This document shows positions 1-8,592 of a DNA stretch of 64,000 bases, piece by piece. Numbering within the stretch: the stretch's first letter is position 1; the number at the start of each line of letters is the position of its first letter. The stretch is from Chelativorans sp. J32 (lineage in GTDB: Bacteria; Pseudomonadota; Alphaproteobacteria; Rhizobiales; Rhizobiaceae): NCBI RefSeq assembly GCF_000518985.1, contig NZ_JAEQ01000001.1, positions 124,001-188,000 on the forward strand, read 5' to 3'. Position numbers and translations under genes: made by a program. The notes beneath the pieces are model-generated. The model was not told the origin of the DNA, made no database searches, and saw only the letters and a program-made list of their open reading frames with translations.

Positions 1-584
1 AGCTCTGGCCGGAGCCGGAGCTTGTCAACCTGCTTGATGACAGTTTGAGCCCCGACCGGGCCAAGTCCGAAGACCTCACCGATGCGCTGATCGAGCGGTT
101 CGTCGCTTTTGGGCGATATGGCTACTCGACGGGAGCCGATGCCATCCTGGTTACCTGCTCGGCATTCGGGCCCGCCATCGAGCAGATGGGGCGCGAATTG
201 CCGATACCCGTGCTCAAGCCCAATGAGGCGATGTTCCGTGCCGCAGTCACGCAAGGGCGCAAGATCGCGATGGTGGCGACCTTTCGCCCGGCAGTGGTGA
301 CGATGGAGGCCGAATTCAAGGAATATGTATCGGAGACCGGCAGCGATGCCACTCTCACGACGATCGTCGTGGAGCCGGCGATGGCCGCTTTACGCGCAGG
401 TGATGCTGAGACTCACAACCGCCTGATCGCCGAACATGCGCCAGAGCTCGAAGAGTTCGATACCGTAATGCTGGCGCACTTCTCCACTTCTCGGGCAACG
501 TCCGCCCTGGCTTCGAAACTTTCTATTCCCGTTCTCTCCGCACCCGGCGCTGCGGTTGCTCGCCTGCGCGAATTGATCGCTTAG
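1..584 (+). CDS. Aspartate/glutamate racemase-family protein, 5' end outside the window
   Basis: The reading frame is open to the left edge of the window (first complete codon at base 3), so the N-terminus is missing; a TTG at 45 is only an internal codon. The visible part carries the second catalytic-cysteine block of the Asp/Glu/hydantoin racemase and maleate-isomerase superfamily (LVTCSAFGPA) and ends in a typical C-terminal segment with IPVLSAPGAA. Family members invert or isomerise small amino or dicarboxylic acids with two opposed cysteines; the first cysteine would lie in the missing part. It converges on the ABC permease gene across a shared terminator hairpin. Its position beside an uptake operon and oxygenase genes suggests a role in the same catabolism, but the substrate cannot be told. 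Confidence 0.8.
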   Translation, partial: LWPEPELVNLLDDSLSPDRAKSEDLTDALIERFVAFGRYGYSTGADAILVTCSAFGPAIEQMGRELPIPVLKPNEAMFRAAVTQGRKIAMVATFRPAVVTMEAEFKEYVSETGSDATLTTIVVEPAMAALRAGDAETHNRLIAEHAPELEEFDTVMLAHFSTSRATSALASKLSIPVLSAPGAAVARLRELIA

Positions 585-608
585 CTAAGCAAGGCGCTTG
601 CTCCAAAG

Positions 609-638
609 AAAAGGCCCGGCATTTGCCGGGCCTTTCTG
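609..638. terminator. Bidirectional rho-independent terminator
   Basis: A stem of AAGGCCCGGC pairs with GCCGGGCCTT around a short ATTT-type loop, followed by T-rich sequence on the plus strand and preceded by AAAGAAAA, which is T-rich on the minus strand. It sits between the converging racemase gene and ABC permease gene and can end both transcripts. Confidence 0.8.
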
Positions 639-655
639 CTGCATCTCGTCCCGTC

Positions 656-1513
656 TCAGATGCGCCCGATCACGCTACGGGCCCAGTCGCCGATAATGCT
701 GACCGAAAGCGCGCACAAGAAGATGGCAAGCCCCGGGGCGACCGCGATCCACCAGCCGGTCAGGAGATAGCTGCGGCCGAAGCCAAGCATGTTGCCGAGG
801 CTCGTCATCGGCGGCTGGATGCCAAGGCCAAGGAAGGAGAGGGAGGTTTCAAGCAGGATCACCTCCGGGAATGTGATGGTAGCGGTCACCAGAAGCGTAC
901 TGGCGATATTCGGCAGGACGTGCCGTAGATAGATGCGCGGCCAGGAAAAACCAAGCGTGCTCATGGCTAGGACATATCCGCGGCCGCGCGAGGCCATGGT
1001 CATGGCTCGTGCAAGGCGGGTGTAGCGCTCCCAACCGAACATCCCGAGAATGAAGATGAAGAGATAGAGATTGTTGCCGAAGATCGCCGTCAAGGTAAGC
1101 GAGATAATGATGAAGGGAACGGATACCTGCGCGTCGACGGCGGCAACCACGACCTGGTCTACCCATCCGCGCAAATGCGCGGCGAGAATGCCTATCAGGG
1201 TGCCGATCGTTGCTGAAATGATGACGGCCCCGAGCGCGATCGCAAGGCTGGTGCGCAACGACGCGACGAGACGTGCAAGCACATCGCGTCCGAGATCGTC
1301 CGTGCCCAGCGGGTGGGCCCAATCGCCGCCAAAGCCGATGGGCGGCGAAAGCCTGGCACGCAAGTCGATCGCTGTGACGTCGAGGTGCGACACCAGAGGC
1401 AGCACGATGACGAGTGAGAGGCAGGCGAGGAGCCAAAACATGGCCAGCAGAACGCCCGGCGGTACCAGCAGGAAATCCCTGCCGCCCTTGCGAACCATCG
1501 TTGCTATAGACAT
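656..1513 (-). CDS. Peptide/opine-type ABC transporter permease (DppC-like)
   Basis: This 285-aa integral membrane protein belongs to the DppC/OppC permease family. An N-terminal membrane segment (about residues 20-42) is followed by a periplasmic stretch with DDLGRDVLAR, typical of DppC, and then about five more helices. The cytoplasmic EAA loop is seen around residues 165-205 (RGYVLAM...RIYLRHVLPN). It forms half of the translocation channel and pairs with the DppB-like protein encoded upstream. The ATG at 1513 has a good GGGAGAG ribosome site and lies 18 bp after the stop of the DppB-like gene. It is the last gene of the importer operon. Confidence 0.9.
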   Translation of the reverse strand: MSIATMVRKGGRDFLLVPPGVLLAMFWLLACLSLVIVLPLVSHLDVTAIDLRARLSPPIGFGGDWAHPLGTDDLGRDVLARLVASLRTSLAIALGAVIISATIGTLIGILAAHLRGWVDQVVVAAVDAQVSVPFIIISLTLTAIFGNNLYLFIFILGMFGWERYTRLARAMTMASRGRGYVLAMSTLGFSWPRIYLRHVLPNIASTLLVTATITFPEVILLETSLSFLGLGIQPPMTSLGNMLGFGRSYLLTGWWIAVAPGLAIFLCALSVSIIGDWARSVIGRI

Positions 1514-1531
1514 CCCTTTCTCTCCCTCGGC

Positions 1532-2455
1532 TTAGTGCGCTGGCGCCAGGGCCGTACGCGGGTCAAGCTTGGAATAGGCAAGATCGACGAGCAGGTTCGT
1601 CACGATCATGACCAGCGCGATCATCATGACGATCATCTGCACGACGGCCAGATCGCGTTGCGCCACGGATTCGACGATGAGGCGCCCCACGCCCGGCCAC
1701 CCGAATACGGTTTCGACGACCGCGCTCGCCGCCACCATGGCTCCCACCAGCAGCGGCGTGATCGTCACGAGGGGAAGCATCGCGTTTGGGATGACGTGAT
1801 GCCAGAAGATCTGCCATTCGCTTACCCCACGCGCACGGGCCGAGGTCACGCAGGTGAGCTTGAGCGCATCCAGGATCGCTGAGCGGACGAAACGGGTGAA
1901 GATCGCCGCCTTGGAGATGCCGATCGTCAGCACCGGCATGATCAGGTGTGCGGCGGTACCGATGCCATTGGAAGGCAGCAGCCGCAGATTGACGGAAAAC
2001 AGCAGAATGAGTGCCAGGCCGAGAACGAAATTCGGGAGGGCAAAGCCCACCGTGGAGAAGGTCATCACGAAACGGTCGAGGCGCCCACCGGAATTGAGAG
2101 CTGCGACGGCGCCCACGGGAATGCCGATCGCCATCATCAGCAATGCGCTGCAGCCGACGAGTTGCAGGGTCGCGGGGAGGCGCTCCATCACCACCGAATA
2201 GGCGTCGCGGTTGCTCATCGAGGAGAAGCCGAACTCGCCGTGCAGGATGTTGCTGATATAGACGAGGTACTGGTCGAAAACGGTACCTGTGTATCCCCAT
2301 TGCTGGCGGTAGGCTTCGAGCGCTGCCTTGGGCGTGTTGTCAGGGTCGAAGATCGCCGTGATCGGATCTCCGGTGGCCCGGAGCGCGACGAAAACGAGCG
2401 TGACGATCAGCCAGAGGGAAAGAAAACCGCGAAGAATTCGAAGGGCCAAAGTCAT
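1532..2455 (-). CDS. Peptide/opine-type ABC transporter permease (DppB-like)
   Basis: This 307-aa membrane protein has the DppB/OppB layout: a first helix at residues 8-28 (FLSLWLIVTLVFVALRATGDP), a long periplasmic segment, then five helices. The EAA loop is near residues 205-225 (VTSARARGVSEWQIFWHHVIPNA, split here only by description) and the C-terminal VDLAYSKLDPR motif is typical of the family. It is the first permease in the operon order binding protein, ATPase, DppB, DppC. It starts 4 bp after the ATPase stop, so translation is probably coupled. The substrate is unknown and is not necessarily a peptide, since this family also imports opines, glutathione, nickel and sugar-acid conjugates. 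Confidence 0.9.
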   Translation of the reverse strand: MTLALRILRGFLSLWLIVTLVFVALRATGDPITAIFDPDNTPKAALEAYRQQWGYTGTVFDQYLVYISNILHGEFGFSSMSNRDAYSVVMERLPATLQLVGCSALLMMAIGIPVGAVAALNSGGRLDRFVMTFSTVGFALPNFVLGLALILLFSVNLRLLPSNGIGTAAHLIMPVLTIGISKAAIFTRFVRSAILDALKLTCVTSARARGVSEWQIFWHHVIPNAMLPLVTITPLLVGAMVAASAVVETVFGWPGVGRLIVESVAQRDLAVVQMIVMMIALVMIVTNLLVDLAYSKLDPRTALAPAH

Positions 2456-2459
2456 CGTA

Positions 2460-4139
2460 TCACCCTGTCACCATTGCCGCCCCGCCGGGAAAGGCCGCGG
2501 TCATTGCAGCGCCGCGGCCCTGCTTTGAGCTGCGGATTTTGCCGGGGACGGCCTCGATCAGCATTTGCGTATAGGCATCGCGCGCGCCATCGGCGAACAT
2601 CGAAACCGGAACGTCCTCAACGACGCGGCCGTGCCGCAGCACCACAACCTGGTCGGCAATCTCGAACACGACGCGGAGGTCGTGCGTAATCAGCAGGATG
2701 GCGATGCCCAGGCGGTCACGCAGGCGCTGCAGGCATTCGAGGATATGTTTCTGGATGCGTACATCAACCGCCGAGAGCGGCTCGTCGGCGATCAGCATGT
2801 CGGGCTCGAGAAGAAGTGCCCGCGCGATGACCACGCGCTGCGCTTCGCCGCCGCTCAAATAGGTCGGGCGCCGACCGAGCACATGCGCTCCCAGCCCGAC
2901 ATCCGCGATTGTCTTCAGGATATGTTCCTGCCGCACTGCGCGATCCCGCCATCCGTGCACTTTGAGGACCTCATGGAGCTGGTCCTCCACGCGCATCAGG
3001 GGATCGAGTGAATCCCGCGGATGCTGGAACACCATCTGCATATTGAGCTTCTTGCTGGCATCGCGTGGGGAGGAGTGAACGATGATCGCGCCGGAATCGG
3101 GCTTCTCGAGCCCCATCGCCATCTTGGCCGCCGTCGTCTTTCCCGAGCCGCTTTCGCCGATCAGCGCGACGATCTCGCCTTGGCGCACGGTGAAGGAGAG
3201 ATCCTTCGCCGCGGGGATGCCGACGCCGTTCCTGCGGTCGCGCTTCGACGCGAAGAAGGTCTTGTTCACTCGGTCGAAAGTAAGGCAGACGGGCGTTGCC
3301 TTGCGGGTCTTTTCGTTACGCCCGGGCCATTCGACCGAGGAGGCTTCGAACAGCTCCTTGGAATAGGCCGCCTTGGGCGCGCGGACGATCTCGGCCGTGC
3401 GCCCCTGCTCCACGATTCTGCCAAGCTGTAGGACGGCGATGTCGGTTGCGCGATCACGCACGATGCCCAGATCGTGTGTGACGAGAAGAACCGTAAGATT
3501 GTTCTTGCGGCGCAATTCATCGATCAGGTCGAGCACTTCCGCTTGTACGCTCATGTCGAGCGCGGTGGTGGGTTCGTCGGCGATGAGGAACTTGGGCTCG
3601 CCGAGAAGGGCGAGTGCGATCATCACGCGCTGGTTCAGGCCGCCTGAAAGCTGATGCGGGTATACCCCGAGACGCGCGCCGGGCTCAGGGATGTGCACCT
3701 CGCGCAAGGCCTGAATCGCACGATTGCGCAACTCGTCGTCGTCGGCATTGGGATAGTAGATCTTCAGCGTCTCGAGGATCTGGGAGCCAATGGTGCGCAC
3801 CGGATTCAGTGCCGCCAACGGATCCTGGAAGACCATGCCGACGGACTTGCGTCGGAAGTTCACCAGCTGCTTGTGATTGAGAGACCAGACGTCCTGCCCA
3901 TCGATGATGATCCTGCCATCGATCTTGGGCTGGAATGGCAAGAGCCTCATCATGGAATGACATGTGAGGCTCTTGCCACTACCGCTTTCGCCGACAAGAG
4001 CGAAATAGTCCCCTCTCCGGATTTCGAACGAAACGTCTTTCACGAGCGGAACGGGCGTTGCCCCGCCTATCGCAATACCGAGATTCTCGACCCGACAAAT
4101 CCGATCATCGGTTGCGTCTATCGTCATTGAGAGACCCAT
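2460..4139 (-). CDS. Fused double ATP-binding protein of the peptide-type ABC importer
   Basis: The 559-aa protein fuses the DppD-like and DppF-like ATPases in one chain. The first domain (about residues 10-270) has Walker A GESGSGKS, an LSGGL signature and Walker B LIADEPTTALD. The second (about 285-540) has GESGSGKT, LSGGEAQR and LIADEPLSAVD. It would energise both permeases without a second ATPase. The first signature reads LSGGLNQ rather than LSGGQ, a tolerated variant. The start at 4139 has only a weak ribosome site; the ATG at 4127 is an alternative. It lies 21 bp after the stop of the binding-protein gene. Confidence 0.92.
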   Translation of the reverse strand: MGLSMTIDATDDRICRVENLGIAIGGATPVPLVKDVSFEIRRGDYFALVGESGSGKSLTCHSMMRLLPFQPKIDGRIIIDGQDVWSLNHKQLVNFRRKSVGMVFQDPLAALNPVRTIGSQILETLKIYYPNADDDELRNRAIQALREVHIPEPGARLGVYPHQLSGGLNQRVMIALALLGEPKFLIADEPTTALDMSVQAEVLDLIDELRRKNNLTVLLVTHDLGIVRDRATDIAVLQLGRIVEQGRTAEIVRAPKAAYSKELFEASSVEWPGRNEKTRKATPVCLTFDRVNKTFFASKRDRRNGVGIPAAKDLSFTVRQGEIVALIGESGSGKTTAAKMAMGLEKPDSGAIIVHSSPRDASKKLNMQMVFQHPRDSLDPLMRVEDQLHEVLKVHGWRDRAVRQEHILKTIADVGLGAHVLGRRPTYLSGGEAQRVVIARALLLEPDMLIADEPLSAVDVRIQKHILECLQRLRDRLGIAILLITHDLRVVFEIADQVVVLRHGRVVEDVPVSMFADGARDAYTQMLIEAVPGKIRSSKQGRGAAMTAAFPGGAAMVTG

Positions 4140-4160
4140 TACAGCAGCTGGTGAACGAAA

Positions 4161-5684
4161 TTAGACGATCTGGGCTTTGCGGAAGTCCATGTAGACCGAT
4201 GGTATCGGCTCCCATTGCACGTTGCGCCGTTTGCCGTAGAACACGCCCATCGTGTGCAGGATGATCGCCGGGGGATCTTCGTCGAAGATATCCATCATGT
4301 GATTGAACGCTTCCTTGCGTTCTGCCGGGTCGAGGCTCGCTTCCAGCACGTGTCCCCATTTGTAGAACTCTTCGTTGGACCAGACCTCGCGCTCAGACTC
4401 GTTGTAGGAGCGCCAAAGCCCAAAGAGCGGATCGGGAACGAGGATCGGATCCACGCCGTTGCGCATGCCCGTCCCCGGATATTGCATCATCTGGCCGAAG
4501 TTCTCGACGATTTGCATATCGGTTTTGACGCCGACCGCTTGCCACATTGCCACGACGATTTCCGCGGTCGCCAGCTCCGGGCCATAGGCAGCCACACGAA
4601 CGCGGTAAGGTATGGCCTCGCCATTGTAGCCGGCTTCCTGAAGCAGCTTTTTCGCCTCCTCGGGATCGTAGCGATAGGCCGGCCGATTCGGATCGTACAA
4701 AGCACCAAAGGCAGGCAGCTGATGCCCGTTGGGAATGCTGACGAGCCCGGCCCATAGAGCATCGACGATCGCCTTGCGATCAATGGCCAACCCCAATGCC
4801 TTGCGGACACGCGGGTCCTTCAGCGTTTCATTGCGGGTATCGAACTTGATGACACGTATGCTCGCTACCGTGCCTCCGACGATCTCGAGTTCCGGGTCGC
4901 CCTGGATGGGTCCGAACTGATCTGGCGGCACATCGGCGATGATCCCGAAATCCCCGCTCACGAGGCCGGAAATGCGAGAGGAGAGTTCCGGGGCAAGGCG
5001 GTATGTCAGCCGGGTGATGTCGGGAGTTCCGCCCCAGTAGTCGGCAAATGCCTGCAATTCGACCGCATCAGCGGTGAAGGAGGCCACCGAGAACGGGCCC
5101 GTCCCAACCGGAGCCCGGGCAAAACCTTCGAATCCGCCTGCGGCTTCGAAGGCCGCCTTCTTGACGATCTGGCTGCCCCAGGCCGACAGGCGCAATTCCA
5201 GCGCCGGGTCATCAACCGAGGATTTAACGCGGATCGTGCGATCATCGACAGCTTCGACCGTATCGATTGCGCTCAGAAACTGCTGGGCCGTGCCGAAACC
5301 GGGGGAATTCGGATCCGTGCGGCGCTCCGGCCCAAAGCTGAAGACGACGTCTTCTGCCGTGAGGGGGGAACCATCATGAAACCGCACGCCCTCGCGCAAG
5401 GTGAGGTCGATCGTGCGTCCGTCGACCCTTTTCCAGCTTTCGGCCAGCGCCGGCTTGATGGCGCCGTCTCCTGCGTAATCGACGGTCAGCAGCGTATCGT
5501 AGATATTCTGCATGACCCGATAGCCCGGATTGGTTTGGTAAAGCAGCGGATCCAATTGCCGGGGAACTTCGTCGAGCGCCACGACCAGTGCCTTCGCTTC
5601 CTGGCCGAAGCTGATCCGCGGGGCGGCTACCAGCACGATACCCGCCCCAAGCAGTTTGAATGCGGAACGCCTGCTCACTTCCAT
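4161..5684 (-). CDS. ABC transporter substrate-binding protein (peptide/nickel family 5), Tat-type signal
   Basis: This 507-aa exported binding protein belongs to SBP family 5. The start at 5684 is chosen because GGGAGA lies 9 bases upstream and the N-terminus then reads MEVSRRSAFKLLG, a twin-arginine signal peptide followed by a hydrophobic stretch and cleavage before QEAKA. A longer in-frame version from 5864 has no signal or ribosome site. Family features include LDPLLYQTNPGYRV near the mature N-terminus, the FHDGSPLTAEDVVFSF block near residue 110 and the RKALGLAIDR block. Tat export implies folding in the cytoplasm before secretion. It begins the four-gene importer operon. Confidence 0.9.
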   Translation of the reverse strand: MEVSRRSAFKLLGAGIVLVAAPRISFGQEAKALVVALDEVPRQLDPLLYQTNPGYRVMQNIYDTLLTVDYAGDGAIKPALAESWKRVDGRTIDLTLREGVRFHDGSPLTAEDVVFSFGPERRTDPNSPGFGTAQQFLSAIDTVEAVDDRTIRVKSSVDDPALELRLSAWGSQIVKKAAFEAAGGFEGFARAPVGTGPFSVASFTADAVELQAFADYWGGTPDITRLTYRLAPELSSRISGLVSGDFGIIADVPPDQFGPIQGDPELEIVGGTVASIRVIKFDTRNETLKDPRVRKALGLAIDRKAIVDALWAGLVSIPNGHQLPAFGALYDPNRPAYRYDPEEAKKLLQEAGYNGEAIPYRVRVAAYGPELATAEIVVAMWQAVGVKTDMQIVENFGQMMQYPGTGMRNGVDPILVPDPLFGLWRSYNESEREVWSNEEFYKWGHVLEASLDPAERKEAFNHMMDIFDEDPPAIILHTMGVFYGKRRNVQWEPIPSVYMDFRKAQIV

Positions 5685-6037
5685 GATCTTATCTCCCATT
5701 AGCCACGGTTGGCACCACAGCGGACACGTGACGGCCTGCGTCTGCCAGGCTTGCCCATTTATCTCCGAGAGGCATTCGCGGCCTCGATCGGGCGCCGCTC
5801 TTTTCGGCGGTCTGGCTTTGGCCCAGTCCCCATCGCGTTCTTTCAAGAACTGCGACGGATTCATGTTAGGGACGACTTTCAGTGCTCGTCCAATATTTAA
5901 TGACCCCCATCTTATATATTCAGGATATAAAGACGCTGATCAAACAGCCTGTGACCAAATGATTCAATCGACCATTGGATCGCAACGTCTCTTCTGTACG
6001 AGATCGGTCGCGGCGGGGCTGGTCGCCAGGCAGAACA
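5685..6037. other. Non-coding gap with the promoter region of the ABC importer operon
   Basis: No convincing gene is seen. The stretch separates the binding-protein gene from the 147-aa hypothetical gene, both on the minus strand. Its centre (about 5880-5945) is AT-rich, unlike its surroundings, and holds the weak copy of the cluster motif. The importer promoter is probably here. Frames that cross it have poor codon use and no ribosome site. Confidence 0.5.
5888..5901 (-). promoter_or_regulatory. Candidate operator, degenerate copy of the cluster motif
   Basis: The plus strand reads GTCCAATATTTAAT, matching 10 of 12 positions of GTCCAATATCAA found exactly at 9960, 12911 and (inverted) 13002. 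It lies 204 bp upstream of the importer operon start at 5684, in an AT-rich island. Confidence 0.45.
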
Positions 6038-6481
6038 TCAGCTTGCGAGATTGGATACAAGTTCCTTGACGAAGCCGCTGTCGGAAGTGGTCACGAACAG
6101 GTCGGCGATCGCACGGAGATCGCGCACCTTCTTATTCTCCGTCTGCTCCCGGAGCATGCCATTGGTCTCGAGCACTATGAAGGAAAGCATGGAAGCCGTG
6201 CGTTCGATGGCAAAGGGGAATGCAGCCGGCTCACCCTGCTGATGAACCACGACGACGGCATCGGGCTTGAGTCCGTTGACCGGTTCGTCCATCGGCAGTC
6301 GGCGGTCGGGATCGACCCCGCCGCTCATCACGACATTGTCTCGATGCTCCTCATTGATCTGTTCGACGATCTGACGCGCGTTCTGACCGACAGCCAGGAC
6401 CTTGACCACCCTTGGTGACGAATTTCGGTAGCCCTCGATCCTTTTGCCCGGATAGCGGCGGATGACGGTCTGGGTAATCAT
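6038..6481 (-). CDS. Uncharacterised 147-aa protein of the catabolic cluster
   Basis: I do not recognise the family with confidence. The protein is soluble, has no signal peptide, and alternates beta-like and helical segments: VVKVLAVGQNARQIVEQIN near residue 24, PDAVVVVHQQ near 72, FPFAIERTASMLSFIVLE near 86. The arrangement of a short Rossmann-like start and a later FPF...ERTASML block faintly recalls FtsZ/tubulin-like folds, but the glycine-rich GTP loop is absent, so this is only a suggestion. It is transcribed in the same direction as the SDR gene 83 bp upstream and the importer downstream, so it is probably a member of the cluster. The ATG at 6481 follows GGAGTTCCGTCG-like sequence at an acceptable distance. 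Confidence 0.65.
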   Translation of the reverse strand: MITQTVIRRYPGKRIEGYRNSSPRVVKVLAVGQNARQIVEQINEEHRDNVVMSGGVDPDRRLPMDEPVNGLKPDAVVVVHQQGEPAAFPFAIERTASMLSFIVLETNGMLREQTENKKVRDLRAIADLFVTTSDSGFVKELVSNLAS

Positions 6482-6564
6482 CGACGGAACTCCTGCGTGA
6501 AGACGTCTTTGGCGTCATGGCCTTTGTTCATATGCAGACTGGTACCGGCACCCTTTTGGGACGG

Positions 6565-7290
6565 TTAATCCATGAAGCGTCCACCCGAGAGATTGAGGCA
6601 TTCTCCGGTGACATAGCCTGCGAGAGGGGATGCCAGAAATAGAACCGCATGCGCGGCTTCTTCGCTGTAGCCGAAGCGGCAGACGGGGATTTGCGTGCGC
6701 AGCCGCTCGCGCTTTTCTGGCGCCATGGTGGCCGTTTGCGGCTCGAAGAGAGCGGTTGCAATTCCGTTCACGGTGACGCCGTCGGCGGCGGTTTCCGCTG
6801 CCAGAACCCGCATGAAGGTCAGCATGCCGCCTTTTGCCGCCGCATAGGGTGCCACGTGATGGTGGACTCCGGCCTTTCCCGACATCGAGGCGAAGGCGAT
6901 GATGCGGCCGTATTTGGCAGCGCTCATCCTCCGAGCGGCTGCCTGCATCTGCAGCGCTGGAACGACGAGTTCGCTTTCGGCCACGGCCCGCATCTCCTCC
7001 GGCGTCATCTCGAGCACGGGTTTGTTGCGGACCGGCGGAGCTGAAACCACGAGAATTTCGAGGCCGCCCAAGGCTTCGAAAGCGCGGTCGATCAAGTCCA
7101 GTGGATCGCCGCCGGGCAGAAAGGCCGTTCCCTCGCTCTCGGCCGAGTCCACCGCCAGGAGCGTACCAGCTTCCTTCAACGCGTCGACCACGGCAGGGCC
7201 GACGCCATGCTTGGCGCCGACCACAAGCGCCCGCTGTCCTTTGAGACCGGCTGCGAGTTCGGCGGCGGAGCTGGATACGGAGAGATTCAT
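6565..7290 (-). CDS. Short-chain dehydrogenase/reductase (SDR family)
   Basis: The 241-aa protein has the classical SDR layout: a nucleotide-binding start (ALVVGAKHGVGPAV, a variant of TGxxxGxG), a central FASMSG strand with the catalytic serine region, and YAAAK as the catalytic tyrosine-lysine pair near residue 150. The C-terminus ends GECLNLSGGRFMD. It should oxidise or reduce an alcohol/ketone using NAD(P). The cofactor loop is atypical (VGA instead of TGA). Its ATG overlaps the ferredoxin-reductase stop by one base (TGATG), so the two are translationally coupled; a dihydrodiol or hydroxylated product of the oxygenase is a plausible substrate, by inference only. Confidence 0.88.
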   Translation of the reverse strand: MNLSVSSSAAELAAGLKGQRALVVGAKHGVGPAVVDALKEAGTLLAVDSAESEGTAFLPGGDPLDLIDRAFEALGGLEILVVSAPPVRNKPVLEMTPEEMRAVAESELVVPALQMQAAARRMSAAKYGRIIAFASMSGKAGVHHHVAPYAAAKGGMLTFMRVLAAETAADGVTVNGIATALFEPQTATMAPEKRERLRTQIPVCRFGYSEEAAHAVLFLASPLAGYVTGECLNLSGGRFMD

Positions 7291-8528
7291 CAGGCGGCCT
7301 GTTTTTTCTGGAGTTTCTGAAGAGGGGTGGAGGTATCGCGCAGCAGCGCGTCGTCCACCGGTGTTCCTTCGAGGATCATCTGCTTTAGAGGCCGGATATC
7401 GCGGGCATTGTTGAGCGTATTGCCGGCCACGATCCGGTTGCCGTCCATATAGATCGCCGTGAAGCGGTCATCTTCGGGCGAACCGCGCCAGATTATGCGC
7501 TCCCAGCGTTCCGGCGCGCCGATGATCTGGAAATTGTCCTCGTACTGATCTGTCCAGAACCATGGGAGATCGGTATAGGGCCGTGGCGCTCCGCCGATAT
7601 GCCTGCCCACAGCGATCGCCTGGTTCTGTGCGTTCTGCCAGCTTTCCAACCGGATACGGCGCCCAAGCGCGATGCTCCATTGGCTGCACACGTCACCGAC
7701 AGCATAGATCAAGGGATCGGAGGTGCGGCCTGCCTCGTCGACGAGGATGCCGTTGTCGCATTCAAGACCGGCGCTGCGCGCGAGATCGTCATTGGGTATT
7801 CCCCCGATCCCGCAGAGAACGAGATCGGCAAGGATGGTTTCACCATCTGCCAGATGCACCGCAGCCTGTCCGTCAATATCGCTTATGGAGGCAACGCTTG
7901 CACCGTATCGGAAAGAGATGCCGCGGCGCTCGTGGCGCGCGGCCATTGCCCTGCCGACTTCGGGTGCGACCACCCGGCCCAACGGATGATGGGCCGCTTC
8001 GATCACCGTTACCGTGCAGCCGGCCGTAACCGCGACTGCCGCGACCTCCAGCCCGATGAAACCGGCACCGATCGCGACGATCCTTCTGCCGGACGTCAAA
8101 TGACCTCGAATCTCCGGAAGGTCCGCCATTGCCCGCAAGGCACGCACCCGCGGGTGATCACCGCCGGGTACGGAGAGCGGGCGCGGCCGCATCCCTGTCG
8201 CCAGCACGAGCGTTCCGTAGGCCAGGCACGCACCATCGGACAACCGGACCTGTTTCAGATCCCGGTCGATACCGCTAGCCGTTGTTTTCAGCCGAAGCTC
8301 TATTCGGTTCTCGGCATAAAAATCCAGTGGTTTCAGGTAGGTGCTTTCCGGCGCGGTCTTGCCCGATAGGACCTCCTTCGACAGCGGCGGACGTTCGTAT
8401 GGCGGATGGTCTTCTTCGCCGATAAGCACGACCTCGCGGTCGGGCTGCAGCTGCCTTATCGTCAGTGCCACCCAGCCGCCGGCCTGACCAGCGCCGATGA
8501 TGACGACGGGATCCGTGGTTCTGGACAT
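7290..8528 (-). CDS. FAD-dependent ferredoxin reductase of the Rieske oxygenase system
   Basis: This 412-aa flavoprotein belongs to the NAD(P)/FAD-dependent ferredoxin reductase family (ThcD/BphA4 type). The FAD-binding start is VIIGAGQAGGWVA, followed by YERPPLSKEVL near residue 45. The NAD(H)-binding GAGFIGLEVAA lies near residue 155 and an AVGDVC motif binds the flavin near residue 275. It would take electrons from NAD(P)H and pass them to the Rieske ferredoxin encoded at 10924-11283, which feeds the oxygenase encoded immediately upstream. The gene follows the oxygenase gene by 64 bp and overlaps the SDR gene by one base. Confidence 0.92.
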   Translation of the reverse strand: MSRTTDPVVIIGAGQAGGWVALTIRQLQPDREVVLIGEEDHPPYERPPLSKEVLSGKTAPESTYLKPLDFYAENRIELRLKTTASGIDRDLKQVRLSDGACLAYGTLVLATGMRPRPLSVPGGDHPRVRALRAMADLPEIRGHLTSGRRIVAIGAGFIGLEVAAVAVTAGCTVTVIEAAHHPLGRVVAPEVGRAMAARHERRGISFRYGASVASISDIDGQAAVHLADGETILADLVLCGIGGIPNDDLARSAGLECDNGILVDEAGRTSDPLIYAVGDVCSQWSIALGRRIRLESWQNAQNQAIAVGRHIGGAPRPYTDLPWFWTDQYEDNFQIIGAPERWERIIWRGSPEDDRFTAIYMDGNRIVAGNTLNNARDIRPLKQMILEGTPVDDALLRDTSTPLQKLQKKQAA

Positions 8529-8592
8529 TTATGCTCCCTGAGTCCCGGATTGCGGATCCGCCGCATGCCCTGCCGGGCGGATTCCGAAGCGA

